In this document: positions 17,641-26,350 of the stretch, piece by piece
Numbering within the stretch: position 1 is the stretch's first letter
How the letters are laid out: the number at the start of each line of letters is the position of its first letter
Assembly (NCBI RefSeq): GCF_000342045.1
Contig: NZ_AONQ01000029.1
Coordinates: forward strand, 1 to 54,195
DNA from: Paramagnetospirillum caucaseum
Lineage (GTDB): Bacteria > Pseudomonadota > Alphaproteobacteria > Rhodospirillales > Magnetospirillaceae
DNA: 54,195 nt
Direction: 5' to 3'
Program-made: the position numbers and the translations under genes
Notes under the pieces: generated by a model
Databases searched by the model: none
Seen by the model: the letters and a program-made list of their open reading frames with translations, nothing else
Told to the model about the DNA's origin: nothing

Positions 17641-20133
17641 TCAGGCCGGTTGCCGCACCGGCAGCGATGCCGGACGCTTGCCGCCGTGCAGGAATTCGGT
17701 CAATTCCTCGGCGGGCATGGGATGGGCGAACAGGAAGCCCTGGACCATGTCGCAATCGTACTTGACCAGGTGGTCCAACTGCTCCTGGGTCTCGATGCCC
17801 GGCGCCACCACCGACAGATGGAGGCCGCGGGCCACCGCCACGATGGCGGTGACGATCTCGGATTCCTCGGCGCCCGAGGCGGCGTCGCGCACGAAGCTCT
17901 GGTCGATCTTCAGGGTGTTGCTGGGCAGCTTGCGCAGGAAGGCGAAGGACGAATAGCCCGAGCCGAAGGCGTCGATGGCCATGCGCACGCCCAGGGTCTT
18001 GAACTGGGTGAAGATGGCGTCCACGTCCTGGCCCTTGTCGAGGATGGCGCTTTCCGGCACGTCCAGCTCCAGGGCGCCGGGGGGCAGCGCGCTGCTTTCC
18101 AGGGCGGCGGCGATGTCCTCGATCAGCTCGGGGGCGCGCAACTGCCGGTTGCTCAGGTTGATTCCCACCCTGAGGCCGGCATGGCCGGCATCCAGCCAGG
18201 ATTTGGCCTGGCGGCAGGCCTCTTCCAGCACGAAGCGGCCCACCGGCACGATCAGTCCGGTTTCCTCGGCCAGCGGCAGGAAGTGGTTGGGCATGATCAT
18301 GCCGAATTCCGGATGGCGCCAGCGCAGCAAGGCCTCGACCGCCACCACCTTGCCGGAGCGGGAATCGAAGATGGGCTGGTAGTGCAGCAGGAATTCCCGG
18401 CGCTCGACGGCATGTCGCAGCGCGCCTTCCAGGGCCAGGCGCTCGAAGGCCTGGGCGTTGACGGTCTCGGAATGGAAGCGGCAGGCGTTGCGGCCCTGGT
18501 GCTTGGCCCGGTACATGGCGGCATCGGCCAGCTTGATCAGGGTCTGGGCGTCGCCGCCGTCGGACGGGTACAGCGCCACGCCGATGGAGGACGAGATGCG
18601 CGCCTCGTGTCCCTGGAGGTCGAAGGGCTCGGCCATCAGGGACAGGATCTTGTGGGCGACCACGGCGCCGTCGCGCGGCTCGGTGATGTCTTCCAGGATC
18701 ACGGTGAACTCGTCGCCGGCCAGCCGCGCCACGGTGTCGCCCTGGCGCACGCAGGAACTCAGGCGCTCGGCCACCTGCTGCAGCAAGATGTCGCCGGCCA
18801 GATGGCCCAGGGTATCGTTGACCTGCTTGAAGAAGTCGAGGTCGATGAACAGCAGGGCGACGATGGACTGGTTGCGGTGGGCGCGGGTCAGGGCGCGGGA
18901 CAGGCGTTCCTGGAACAGGGTGCGGTTGGGCAGCCGGGTCAGCGGGTCGTGGTTGGCCTGATAGGACAGACGTTCCTCGTCCTGCTTGCGCGACGTGATG
19001 TCCGAGAACACCGCCACGTAATTGGTCAGTTCGCCCCGCTCGTTGCGCACGATGGAGATGTTCAGCCATTCGGCGAACATCTCGCCGGTCTTGCGGCGGT
19101 TCCAGATCTCGCCCTGCCACTTGCCGGTCTCGCCCAACGCCTTGAAGATGACGTCGTAGAATTCCGGCGTATGGCGGCCCGAAGCCAGGAATTTCGGGGT
19201 GCGGCCGATCACCTCGTCGGCGGGGTAGCCGGTCAGTTCGGTGAAGGCCGGATTGACGTGGATGATGCGGCGCTTCTCGTCGGTGACGAACAGCCCCTCG
19301 CCGGTGCTTTCGAACACCGTGGCGGCCAGACGCATGTGGTCTTCCAGGCGCTTCCTTTCGGTGACGTCCTCGACCACCGCCACGGTGAAGCGCAGATCGC
19401 TGTCCGCCCCCTCGCGCATGGCGGTGACGGTCAGCCTTGCCCAGACGACGGCGCCATCGGGGCGAAGGTAGCGCTTGGTCAGTTCGTAGCTGTCGATGCG
19501 CCCCGCCATCATCTCGTCGCGCATCTGCCGGTGGGCATCGACGTCGTCGGGATGGGTGATGTCGCGGTAGGTCATGGTCTGCAGTTCGGCGTCGGAATAG
19601 CCGACCATGGTGCAGAAGGCGGGGTTGCAATGGATGTAGCTGCCGCCGGCGTCGGAGAGGATGACGCCGGTGCCGGCATTGTCGAACAGGGCGCGGAAGC
19701 GGGATTCGCTGGTGCGCAGCGCGGCGTCGGCGGCGGAGCGGCCGATGGCGTAGCGGATGGCGCGACGCACCAGTTCGCCGTCGCCCTGGCCCTTGACCAG
19801 ATAATCCTGGGCACCCTGGCGCAGCGCTTCCAGCGCCAGTCCCTCGTCCGAGGTACCGGTCAGTACCACCACCGGCACGCTGGGGCTGGCGGCGCGCAGC
19901 CGGGCCAGGCTTTCCATGCCGAAGGAATCGGGCAGCGACAGATCGAGGAGGACCACGTCGATGGGTTGGGCCTGCAGGGCGGCCAGGCCCTCCGACAGGC
20001 GGACGGCCTTGACCACCTTGAATGGGCGAGCCGGGTCCTCGAGCAGGTACAGTTCGACCAGCCGGGCATCGCCGGGATTATCCTCGATGACGAGAACGGT
20101 GAGCGAGGAGGGCGTGGGGTGGGAGCCGCTCAT
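17641..20133 (-). CDS. REC-PAS-PAS-GGDEF-EAL protein with degenerate EAL domain
   Basis: This is a soluble 830-residue c-di-GMP protein. A receiver domain (about 1-130, acceptor Asp near 64 in LLDLSLPDS) is followed by two PAS domains (about 145-395), GGDEF (about 400-560) and EAL (about 575-820). The cyclase signature is AGDEF, with RQGD five residues before it as an I-site, so cyclase activity is likely. In the EAL domain the DDFG motif reads DAFGSGYSS and the AEGVET motif reads APGIET, losing a metal-binding Asp and a catalytic Glu, so phosphodiesterase activity is probably lost. The gene ends 32 bp from the convergent Lys/Pro-rich gene and follows an Rcp1-like receiver gene by 10 bp. Confidence 0.92.
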   Translation of the reverse strand: MSGSHPTPSSLTVLVIEDNPGDARLVELYLLEDPARPFKVVKAVRLSEGLAALQAQPIDVVLLDLSLPDSFGMESLARLRAASPSVPVVVLTGTSDEGLALEALRQGAQDYLVKGQGDGELVRRAIRYAIGRSAADAALRTSESRFRALFDNAGTGVILSDAGGSYIHCNPAFCTMVGYSDAELQTMTYRDITHPDDVDAHRQMRDEMMAGRIDSYELTKRYLRPDGAVVWARLTVTAMREGADSDLRFTVAVVEDVTERKRLEDHMRLAATVFESTGEGLFVTDEKRRIIHVNPAFTELTGYPADEVIGRTPKFLASGRHTPEFYDVIFKALGETGKWQGEIWNRRKTGEMFAEWLNISIVRNERGELTNYVAVFSDITSRKQDEERLSYQANHDPLTRLPNRTLFQERLSRALTRAHRNQSIVALLFIDLDFFKQVNDTLGHLAGDILLQQVAERLSSCVRQGDTVARLAGDEFTVILEDITEPRDGAVVAHKILSLMAEPFDLQGHEARISSSIGVALYPSDGGDAQTLIKLADAAMYRAKHQGRNACRFHSETVNAQAFERLALEGALRHAVERREFLLHYQPIFDSRSGKVVAVEALLRWRHPEFGMIMPNHFLPLAEETGLIVPVGRFVLEEACRQAKSWLDAGHAGLRVGINLSNRQLRAPELIEDIAAALESSALPPGALELDVPESAILDKGQDVDAIFTQFKTLGVRMAIDAFGSGYSSFAFLRKLPSNTLKIDQSFVRDAASGAEESEIVTAIVAVARGLHLSVVAPGIETQEQLDHLVKYDCDMVQGFLFAHPMPAEELTEFLHGGKRPASLPVRQPA

Positions 20134-20143
20134 GGCGCTGTGC

Positions 20144-20590
20144 TCAACGGGGCGGCAGCGTGACCACCGAGCACCAGTATTCCTCTATGGACCTGACCAC
20201 CGAGATGAAGCGGTCCAGATCGACCGGCTTGGTGATGTAGCAATTGGCGTGCAGGTCGTAGCTGCGCAGGATGTCCTGCTCCGCCTGCGAGGTGGTCAGC
20301 ACCACCACGGGAATACGGCGCAGATCCTCGTCCGCCTTCAGCTCGGCCAGAACCTGGCGCCCGTCCTTGCGGGGCAGGTTGAGGTCCAGCAGGATCAGGT
20401 TGGGCCTGGGAGACCCCGCGTACTGACCCTCGCGGCGCAGGAACGACATGGCCTCGACCCCATCGACGACCACCTTGAGACGGCTGGTCATGCGGCCTTC
20501 CTTCAAGGCCTCCTGGGCCAGGCGGGCATCACCCGGGTTGTCCTCGACCAACAGGATTTCAAAAGCTTCGGGTGCGCTGCGCAGGGTCAA
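20144..20590 (-). CDS. Rcp1-like single-domain response regulator
   Basis: This is a stand-alone receiver of 148 residues. The acidic pocket is EDNPGDARL, the acceptor Asp is near residue 69 in [13 protein letters not shown], and switch residues are VVLTTS and YITKPVD. The [14 protein letters not shown] start and the LRREG insertion match Rcp1-type regulators, which work with phytochrome-like or PAS kinases. It starts with TTG at 20590, with GGGAG seven bases upstream. It is 10 bp upstream of the REC-PAS-PAS-GGDEF-EAL gene in the same orientation, so both act in one signalling unit; no kinase is present locally. Confidence 0.88.
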   Translation of the reverse strand: MTLRSAPEAFEILLVEDNPGDARLAQEALKEGRMTSRLKVVVDGVEAMSFLRREGQYAGSPRPNLILLDLNLPRKDGRQVLAELKADEDLRRIPVVVLTTSQAEQDILRSYDLHANCYITKPVDLDRFISVVRSIEEYWCSVVTLPPR

Positions 20591-20815
20591 GACCGACTCC
20601 CCTTCTCCCGCCGACCGGGGTGAGGCGAAAACTATATTACGTGTTTAGCCGTATGAAAACCGGCTTGCGCGCAAAATGTAACATTTACCCCGATTATTTC
20701 TGGGGGCGTATGACGGACGCCCGGTTGATAATCCCCGGGCGGCTCATCACCTAAGCTCAAGGAAACAGGGGCCGCCGCGCCGTGGCGGAACCGCTTTTGC
20801 ACAGCGGGAGGTAAC

Positions 20816-21346
20816 ATGGGACGGACAATGCTCTTCGCCGCCTTGGGGCTGGTTCTGGCCTCCGGTCAGGCCCTGGCCGCCGAATTGGTCATTCCGGTCA
20901 ACGCCATCGATGCCAACGGCATCGGGGCCGGAATCGGCACCGTCAAGGTCAGGGATACCAAAGGCGGCATGATGGTGATGCCCAGGCTGTCGGGGCTGAC
21001 CCCCGGTCCGCACGGCTTCCATATTCACGAAAATCCCAGCTGCATGGCCAAGGAGCAGGACGGCAAGATGGTTCCCGGCCTGGCGGCCGGCGGTCATTAC
21101 GACCCGGGCAAGGCCGGCAAGCACGAGGGGCCGTGGGGCCACGGGCATCTGGGCGACCTGCCGGCCCTGGCGGTCAATGGCGACGGGACGGCCAGCGATC
21201 CGGCGGTGGCGCCCACGCTCAAGGTGGCCGACCTCAAGGGCCGTGCCGTCATCATCCATGCGGGGGCGGACAATTATTCCGACCAGCCCAAGCCGCTGGG
21301 CGGCGGTGGCGGGCGGGTGGCCTGCGGCATCGTGCCTTCGAAGTGA
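20816..21346 (+). CDS. sodC: Periplasmic Cu/Zn superoxide dismutase
   Basis: This 176-residue Cu/Zn superoxide dismutase has an N-terminal signal peptide (FAALGLVLASGQALA, cleavage before AELVIPV). Copper and zinc ligands are visible in HGFHIHE, GGHYDPGKAGKHEGPWGHGH and GRAVIIHAGADNYSD, and the active-site Arg region in GGGGGRVACG. Its role is to dismutate superoxide in the periplasm. The ATG at 20816 has GGGAGG upstream. It stands alone, divergent from the Rcp1-like gene, and is convergent with the Crp/FNR-type gene (35 bp apart). Confidence 0.96.
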   Translation: MGRTMLFAALGLVLASGQALAAELVIPVNAIDANGIGAGIGTVKVRDTKGGMMVMPRLSGLTPGPHGFHIHENPSCMAKEQDGKMVPGLAAGGHYDPGKAGKHEGPWGHGHLGDLPALAVNGDGTASDPAVAPTLKVADLKGRAVIIHAGADNYSDQPKPLGGGGGRVACGIVPSK

Positions 21347-21380
21347 AATGGTCCCGGCGAAGTGAAACGGTCCCGGGCGG

Positions 21381-22121
21381 TCAGATGATTTCCTCGCCCT
21401 CGTGGCAATAGGCGCGCAGGGCGGGTATGTCGGCGATGGAGACGGCGTTGCCGTCCACCACCACGCCCTGGCCCTTGAGGTGGGAGAAGGCACGGGACAG
21501 GGTTTCCGGCCGCACGCCGACCCGGGCGGCGATGACGCTCTTGCTGTGGGGCAGGCGCACGATGGTCGAGCCCTCGCGCTTGGTGGTCAGGCCGATCAGG
21601 TACAGCGCCAGGCGCTGGGCCGCCGATTTCAGCTTCAGGTCCTTGACCTCGCGCACCAGGGAGCGGAAATGCCGCGACAGCGAGGTCAGCATGACATAGG
21701 CCAGGTCGGACTTTTCCCGCACGTCGCGGCGGAAGCGCTCGCCCGGCAAGGACAGGATGCGCGACGGCTGCAGCGCCACGGCGCTCATCAGGAACGGCTT
21801 TTCGGTCAGCACGGCGGCCGGGATGAACATTTCCCCCGCCTTGAGAATCTCCACCATGGTCTCGCCGCCATCGGCGATGGTGCCGGTCAGGCCCACTTGG
21901 CCGTCCAGCACCACGCGCAGCGCGTTCGGGATGTCGCCCTGACGGAAGATGATGTCGTTGCGGGCATACTTGGTGACCGAGGCCTCGACGGTGATCTCGG
22001 CCAGGAGGGCCGGGCTGAGGTCGCAGAACAGCGGCAGGCGGGCGACCGCCGCCAGATCCTCTGGCCGCAGGTTGTGTCCGTCGGTGCCGCTATTCGCCCG
22101 CTGTTGTGCGTTCATGTCCAT
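21381..22121 (-). CDS. Crp/FNR-family regulator (DNR/NnrR-like)
   Basis: This 246-residue regulator has a cyclic-nucleotide-binding-fold sensor (about 30-150, with YARNDIIFRQGDIPNALRVVLDGQVGL split by a loop) and a C-terminal helix-turn-helix with recognition helix ARVGVRPETLSRAFSHL. The N-terminal Cys cluster of FNR is absent (only one Cys, in LFCDLS), so oxygen sensing by an Fe-S cluster is unlikely; a heme/NO-type (DNR/NnrR) or other ligand is possible. A perfect TTGAC-N4-GTCAA box lies 57 bp upstream of its start, so it may regulate itself or be under FNR control. Confidence 0.88.
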   Translation of the reverse strand: MDMNAQQRANSGTDGHNLRPEDLAAVARLPLFCDLSPALLAEITVEASVTKYARNDIIFRQGDIPNALRVVLDGQVGLTGTIADGGETMVEILKAGEMFIPAAVLTEKPFLMSAVALQPSRILSLPGERFRRDVREKSDLAYVMLTSLSRHFRSLVREVKDLKLKSAAQRLALYLIGLTTKREGSTIVRLPHSKSVIAARVGVRPETLSRAFSHLKGQGVVVDGNAVSIADIPALRAYCHEGEEII

Positions 22122-22177
22122 TCCGGCAAGTTCCCACTAATAGCTCGACAGGATGCGAAATAATAGATCGGGAACAC

Positions 22178-22191
22178 TTGACGTTGGTCAA
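22178..22191 (-). promoter_or_regulatory. FNR/DNR-type box
   Basis: TTGACGTTGGTCAA has perfect 5-bp arms around a 4-bp centre and matches the FNR/DNR consensus TTGAT-N4-ATCAA with a C/G variant at the inner position. It lies 57 bp upstream of the Crp/FNR-type start codon. Confidence 0.65.
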
Positions 22192-22291
22192 CTCATCTAC
22201 AAAACGGCGTATTTTTCTATAATCCGTCATCTGGACGGGTCTTCTTTGACTTGGACAAACTCGCATGCTGCACTGCAAAGAGTTCGGCTGT

Positions 22292-23176
22292 CTACTGAGG
22301 GGGCCATAGCCAGGCGGCGCCGCGGACCCCAGAGGAATCGCCATGCCGTGGCGGCCGCAAGATGGTGTCGACGTGATCCGAGAAGACGAAACGTCTCCAC
22401 AAGGAGGGAACGTTCCGGTAGAGGCGCTCCAGCTTGGACAGGCCGCCGCCCAGCACGATGACGTGAGGATCGATGACATTGATCACGGCGGCCAGGGCGC
22501 GGGCCAGGCGCTGCTCGTAGCGGGCCAGGGCGGCCTCGGCGGAGGGGGAGTCCGACCGGGCCACCTGTTCGGCGGTCAGCCCCCCGCCATGGTCGCGGGC
22601 AAGGCCCGGTCCCGACAGGAAGGTCTCGATGCAGCCCGAGCGGCCGCAATAGCAGGCCGGGCCGGGACGTTCGCCGTCCTCGGGCCAGGGCAGGGGATTG
22701 TGGCCCCATTCCCCGGCGATGGCGTTGGGGCCGGCCAGCAGGCGGCCATGGGCGACGATGCCGCCGCCCACTCCGGTGCCGAGGATCACCCCGAACACCG
22801 TGGCGAGGCCGGCGCCCGCTCCGTCGGTGGCTTCGGACAGGGCGAAGCAGTCGGCGTCGTTGGCCAGCCGCACCGGGCGGCCCAGCGCCGCCTCCAGGTC
22901 GCGGTCCAGGGGCTTGCCGATCAGCCAGGTGGAATTGGCGTTCTTGATCAGGCCGGTGCGCGGGCTGACCGTGCCGGGGATGCCGATGCCCACCGTGGCG
23001 GTGGCGCCCAGGCGGGATTCCAGCCCTTCCACCAGATGCCGGATGGTGGCGATGGTGCCGTCGTAGCTGCCCTTGGGCGTCGCCACCCTTTCGCGCGCCA
23101 GTTCCCGCCCGGCAAGGTCCAGGGCGATGGCCTCGGTCTTGGTGCCGCCCAGGTCGATCCCGATGCGCAGGGTCAC
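22292..23176 (-). CDS. ROK-family sugar kinase
   Basis: This 294-residue kinase of the ROK family probably phosphorylates a hexose or N-acetylhexosamine with ATP. Evidence is the phosphate-binding GIDLGGTKTEAIALD at the N-terminus, the catalytic Asp region LANDADCFALSEA, the second phosphate loop GTGVGGGIV, and the ROK zinc motif: His in GEWGHNPL with Cys residues in CYCGRSGCIE. The start is GTG, overlapping the stop of the antiporter-like gene by 4 bp, so it is translationally coupled to that gene. The exact sugar is not decidable. Confidence 0.92.
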   Translation of the reverse strand: MTLRIGIDLGGTKTEAIALDLAGRELARERVATPKGSYDGTIATIRHLVEGLESRLGATATVGIGIPGTVSPRTGLIKNANSTWLIGKPLDRDLEAALGRPVRLANDADCFALSEATDGAGAGLATVFGVILGTGVGGGIVAHGRLLAGPNAIAGEWGHNPLPWPEDGERPGPACYCGRSGCIETFLSGPGLARDHGGGLTAEQVARSDSPSAEAALARYEQRLARALAAVINVIDPHVIVLGGGLSKLERLYRNVPSLWRRFVFSDHVDTILRPPRHGDSSGVRGAAWLWPPQ

Positions 23177-24381
23177 AGCGGCGCGTCGGGACGCCAGGCG
23201 ACCAGCAGGGCCATGACGGCGAAGCCCACCACGTAGGCGACGGCCACATGCCAGCCGTGCCGCAGCCATTTCCCCACCGACTTGGCTTCCGGGTACATGT
23301 TGGACAGCGCCACCCCGGCCGACGAGCCGAACCAGATCATCGAACCGCCGAAGCCCACGGCATAGGCGAGATAGCCCCAGTCGTAGCCGCCCTGCTTGAT
23401 GGCCAGGGCGGTGAGCGGGATATTGTCGAACACCGCCGAGACGAAGCCCAACTGCAGCGCCGTGACCATGGAGGCGGGGGGCAACTGCTCCACCGGCATC
23501 ATGGAGGCGCACAGCACCAGCGACAGCAGGAACACCGAGCCCTTGGCGGTCTCCGGCATAATCTCCCAGTCGGGGCGGCGGACCTTGACGGTGGCCAACA
23601 ACGCCACCCACACCGCCACGCCGAGGAAGGGGAAGGAATCGGCCAGATGGTTGAAGCGGGTGTTGACCACCACGTTGGTTCCCATGGCCGAGACCAGGAT
23701 CAGCGCCACGATGCCCACCCGCGTCCAGTCGGCATGGGTGTGGGCGTGGCTGGTCTTGAGGATGGGGGAATAGGCGTGCTGCTGCTTGGCGCCGACCACT
23801 CCGACGATCAGCAGGGCGATTCCGGCCGCCACATAGGCGTCCAGCACCTGCAGCGGTGAAACCCCGGCGATCCACAGCATGGTGGTGGTGGTGTCGCCCA
23901 CCACCGAGCCCGCGCCGCCGGCGTTGGAGGCGGCGACGATGGCCGCCAGGAAGCCGATATGGACTTTGGCGCGGAACAACTGGTGGGCCATGGCGCCGCC
24001 GATCAGGGCGGCGGCGATGTTGTCGAGGAAGCTCGACAGCACGAACACCATGACCAGCATGACGAAGCCGCCCTTCCAGTCGTCGGGCAGGTATTTGGGC
24101 AGCAGGACGGGGACGTGGCTCTTCTCGAAATGGCGCGACAGCAGGGCGAAGCCCATCAGCAGGCAGAACAGGTTGGCGATGGTCACCCATTCATGGCCGA
24201 GATGGCCGGCGAAACCCGCCAGCCCCGGCCCGGTCTTGAAGCCGGTGGCGGCGATTTTGTAGGCCGAGATGACGGCAAATCCGCTCAGTCCGACGTAAAG
24301 GGTATGGTTGTGCAGCAGCGCCACGCCGAGCAGCGTCGCCGCGAACAGCACGAATTCGAGGGGAATGCCGAACACCGTCAT
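23173..24381 (-). CDS. NhaD-like ion transporter
   Basis: This 402-residue membrane protein has about eleven hydrophobic helices. The motif SNAGGAGSVVGDTTTTMLWIAG and the region SSFLDNIAAALIGGAMAHQL, with a second half-repeat VSAVFDNIPLTALAI, match the NhaD Na+/H+ antiporter branch of the ion-transporter superfamily. It would exchange Na+ or another cation or anion for protons across the inner membrane. A His-rich loop (KTSHAHTHADW) links the halves. Its stop overlaps the start of the ROK kinase. Confidence 0.82.
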   Translation of the reverse strand: MTVFGIPLEFVLFAATLLGVALLHNHTLYVGLSGFAVISAYKIAATGFKTGPGLAGFAGHLGHEWVTIANLFCLLMGFALLSRHFEKSHVPVLLPKYLPDDWKGGFVMLVMVFVLSSFLDNIAAALIGGAMAHQLFRAKVHIGFLAAIVAASNAGGAGSVVGDTTTTMLWIAGVSPLQVLDAYVAAGIALLIVGVVGAKQQHAYSPILKTSHAHTHADWTRVGIVALILVSAMGTNVVVNTRFNHLADSFPFLGVAVWVALLATVKVRRPDWEIMPETAKGSVFLLSLVLCASMMPVEQLPPASMVTALQLGFVSAVFDNIPLTALAIKQGGYDWGYLAYAVGFGGSMIWFGSSAGVALSNMYPEAKSVGKWLRHGWHVAVAYVVGFAVMALLVAWRPDAPL

Positions 24382-24495
24382 TGCGCCACCTGCCCTGTCA
24401 GTCTTGCCGGGGTTGATCCCCGTGTCGTCAAGACCATAGCCTTACGGCGCGGCAAAATCGATGCCTTGCGGGCCCCTATTCGGAAATCCGAAGGA

Positions 24496-25747
24496 TCAGG
24501 CGATCCGGATGGCCACCTGCTTGCAGGCGGGGTTGACGGCGATCACCTGAAAGGCGACGCGGTGGGTGGCGGCGAATTCGGCGAAGGCCCGGTATTCGTC
24601 GTCGCGCCAGCTGCGGTTGCCGATGAATTCGTCGAAGACCAGCACGCATCCCGACCCGATGCGTCCGGCCAGTCCGTTCAGCACCGTGCGGGCCGAGGAA
24701 TAGATGTCGCTGTCGATATTGGCGAGGCGCACCGGGCCGGGATGGCTGTCCAGGAAGGCGGGCAGGGTGTCCTCGAACCAGCCGGGATGCAGCCGCGCGT
24801 TGCCGCCCACCTGGGGCAGGATGCCGCCGGTGGTCAGCACGCCGGCCTGAGTGGCGCCCCAGCCTTCGGGCAATCCCTCGAAGGAATCGAAGCCGTGCAC
24901 CTCCTGTCCGGCGGCGGCGGCGATCACCGCCAGCGAGGCGCCGCGCCGCACGCCGAACTCCAGCACCAGGCCGGGTTCCCGCGCCTCGGCCAAGGCCCAG
25001 GCCAGCAGCGTCGCGGTCATGCCGAACAGCCGCCAGCCCTCGCCCAGATGGGGCGTCAGGGCGGCGGCGGATTCCGCCACGTGAACGTGCCGGGCGCCGA
25101 AGGGGCGGGGCTGGCGTCCGGCCAGCGCGTCATAAGCGGCGGCCAGGGCGCGGTAGCGGCCGTTGGCCTTGGGGCAGGCGGCGGCCCGCTCCAGCCGCCG
25201 CTCGGCCTCGGCCCAGCCGAGGAGGTCGAGGGCCGGACCGTGGCTGCCGTACCAGGCGGCGGCCAGATCGGGGGCGCGGGCGATCAACTGGTCCCAGGCG
25301 GCCAGGGCGCGCCCGGCCTCGCCCAGCCCATTCAGGCTCATGGCCCGCTCGTACAGCATCTGGTCGGAAGGAGCGGCCAGGGATTCGACCAGCCGGACGC
25401 AATCGTGGAAGCGGGCGTCGCGGCGATAGGCGCCGGCCAGGACCTCGTCCCGCCGGGCGGCGGGGGCCATGGCCTCGAACAGGGCGATGGCGGCGCCGGG
25501 ATCGTTGGCCAGCAGATGGGCGCGACCCAGCAGCAGCGCCAGTTCGCCGTCGTCCGGCGCCGCCGCCGCGGCGCGCCCGAGATGGAGGACGGCCGCCTTG
25601 GCTTCCTTGCGGCCCAGGCGCGCGGCCCCCAGCGAGGGCGTCGAGGCCGGGCGCGCCCTCGGGCAGCGGCGCCAGCAGCTTCAGCGCCGCGTCGAACCGC
25701 CCGGCGGCGATCAGCCCGGCGGCCTGGGCGAGGGGGGAGCTTTCCAC
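24496..25747 (-). pseudogene. Frameshifted TPR + TylF-type methyltransferase
   Basis: The reading frame starts with GTG at 25747 (protein start ESSPLAQAAGLIAAGRFDAA) and continues in another frame from about 25630 to the stop at 24496. Removing one G from the run of five at 25626-25630 would join DALAG to AARLGRKEAKAAVLHLG and give about 416 residues. The N-terminal part is TPR-like. The C-terminal part resembles TylF/macrocin O-methyltransferases: VLEFGVRRGASLAVIA (SAM site), GFDSFEGLPEGW, LANIDSDIYSSA and VFDEFIGNRSWRDDEYRAF. Without the shift, 24496-25470 could be read as a 324-residue protein. Either a sequencing error or a true disruption is possible. Confidence 0.75.
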
Positions 25748-25803
25748 CCGGACGATCCTCCGGTTGTTGAACCGCCGCAGCCTAGTCCAGTTGGCGGAAT
25801 GGG

Positions 25804-25840
25804 CAAAGCAAAAGCCCCGGAAGACACCGCTTCCGGGGCT
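25804..25840 (-). terminator. Rho-independent terminator after RidA-1
   Basis: A perfect 11-bp stem (AGCCCCGGAAG at 25813-25823, CTTCCGGGGCT at 25830-25840) with a 6-nt loop is followed on the minus strand by TTTTGCTTTGCCC. It lies 19 bp beyond the RidA stop codon. Confidence 0.9.
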
Positions 25841-25859
25841 CGGGCGGGAAAGGGCGGGA

Positions 25860-26261
25860 TCAGGACCGGGGCAGAACCGCGGTGGCTTCCAGCTCGATCT
25901 TGGCCGGGTGGTCCAGAAGGTCGGCCACGAAGATCATGCTCATGGCCGGATAGTGGTTGCCGATCAGCTCGCGCCAGATGCGGCCCAGGTCGCGGCGGGA
26001 CGACAGATATTCATCGCGGACGATGCAGAAGGCGGTGATGCGGACGATGTGCTCGGGGCGGCCGCCGGCCTTTTCCAGGATGGCCAGGATGTTCTTCAGC
26101 GCCTGCTCGAACTGGGGGATCAGCCTTTCGCTCTCGAAGACCTGCTGGGCGTTCCAGCCCACCTGCCCCGCCAGGTACAGGGTTTGGCCCGGTTCGGCCA
26201 GAATGCCGTTGGCGTAGCCGATGGCCGGCGCCCAGCCTTCCGGAAGGATGTTCTTGTGCAT
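25860..26261 (-). CDS. RidA-family protein (1)
   Basis: This is a 133-residue YjgF/YER057c/UK114-family protein, normally a trimer acting on reactive enamine or imine intermediates. The core is LYLAGQVGWNAQQVF, GGRPEHIVRITAF, NHYPAMSMIFVADLL and KIELEATAV. At the position of the conserved Arg of canonical RidA (in VARLP) it has Asp (VADLL), so it is not a standard RidA deaminase. The ATG at 26261 has AGGAGG five bases upstream. It is monocistronic, with its own terminator, and carries the same upstream operator-like motif as the aminoaromatic genes at 44.8-52 kb. Confidence 0.9.
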   Translation of the reverse strand: MHKNILPEGWAPAIGYANGILAEPGQTLYLAGQVGWNAQQVFESERLIPQFEQALKNILAILEKAGGRPEHIVRITAFCIVRDEYLSSRRDLGRIWRELIGNHYPAMSMIFVADLLDHPAKIELEATAVLPRS

Positions 26262-26315
26262 GGTTCCTCCTGATAACGCCCCGGGGTTTCCCATCAGGGT
26301 GACGGTATGTTCATG

Positions 26316-26341
26316 AATATAGTTTATGCATAAAATAATTG
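26316..26341 (-). promoter_or_regulatory. Shared AT-rich operator, site C (RidA-1 promoter)
   Basis: Read on the minus strand this is TTTTATGCATAAACTAT, whose core TTTATGCATAAA is a perfect 12-bp palindrome. It lies about 55 bp upstream of the RidA-1 start. A possible -35 (TTGCCC) is 17 bp before TAAACT. Closely similar sequences lie upstream of the monooxygenase/reductase and bcrB genes. Confidence 0.65.
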
Positions 26342-26350
26342 AAGGGCAAG

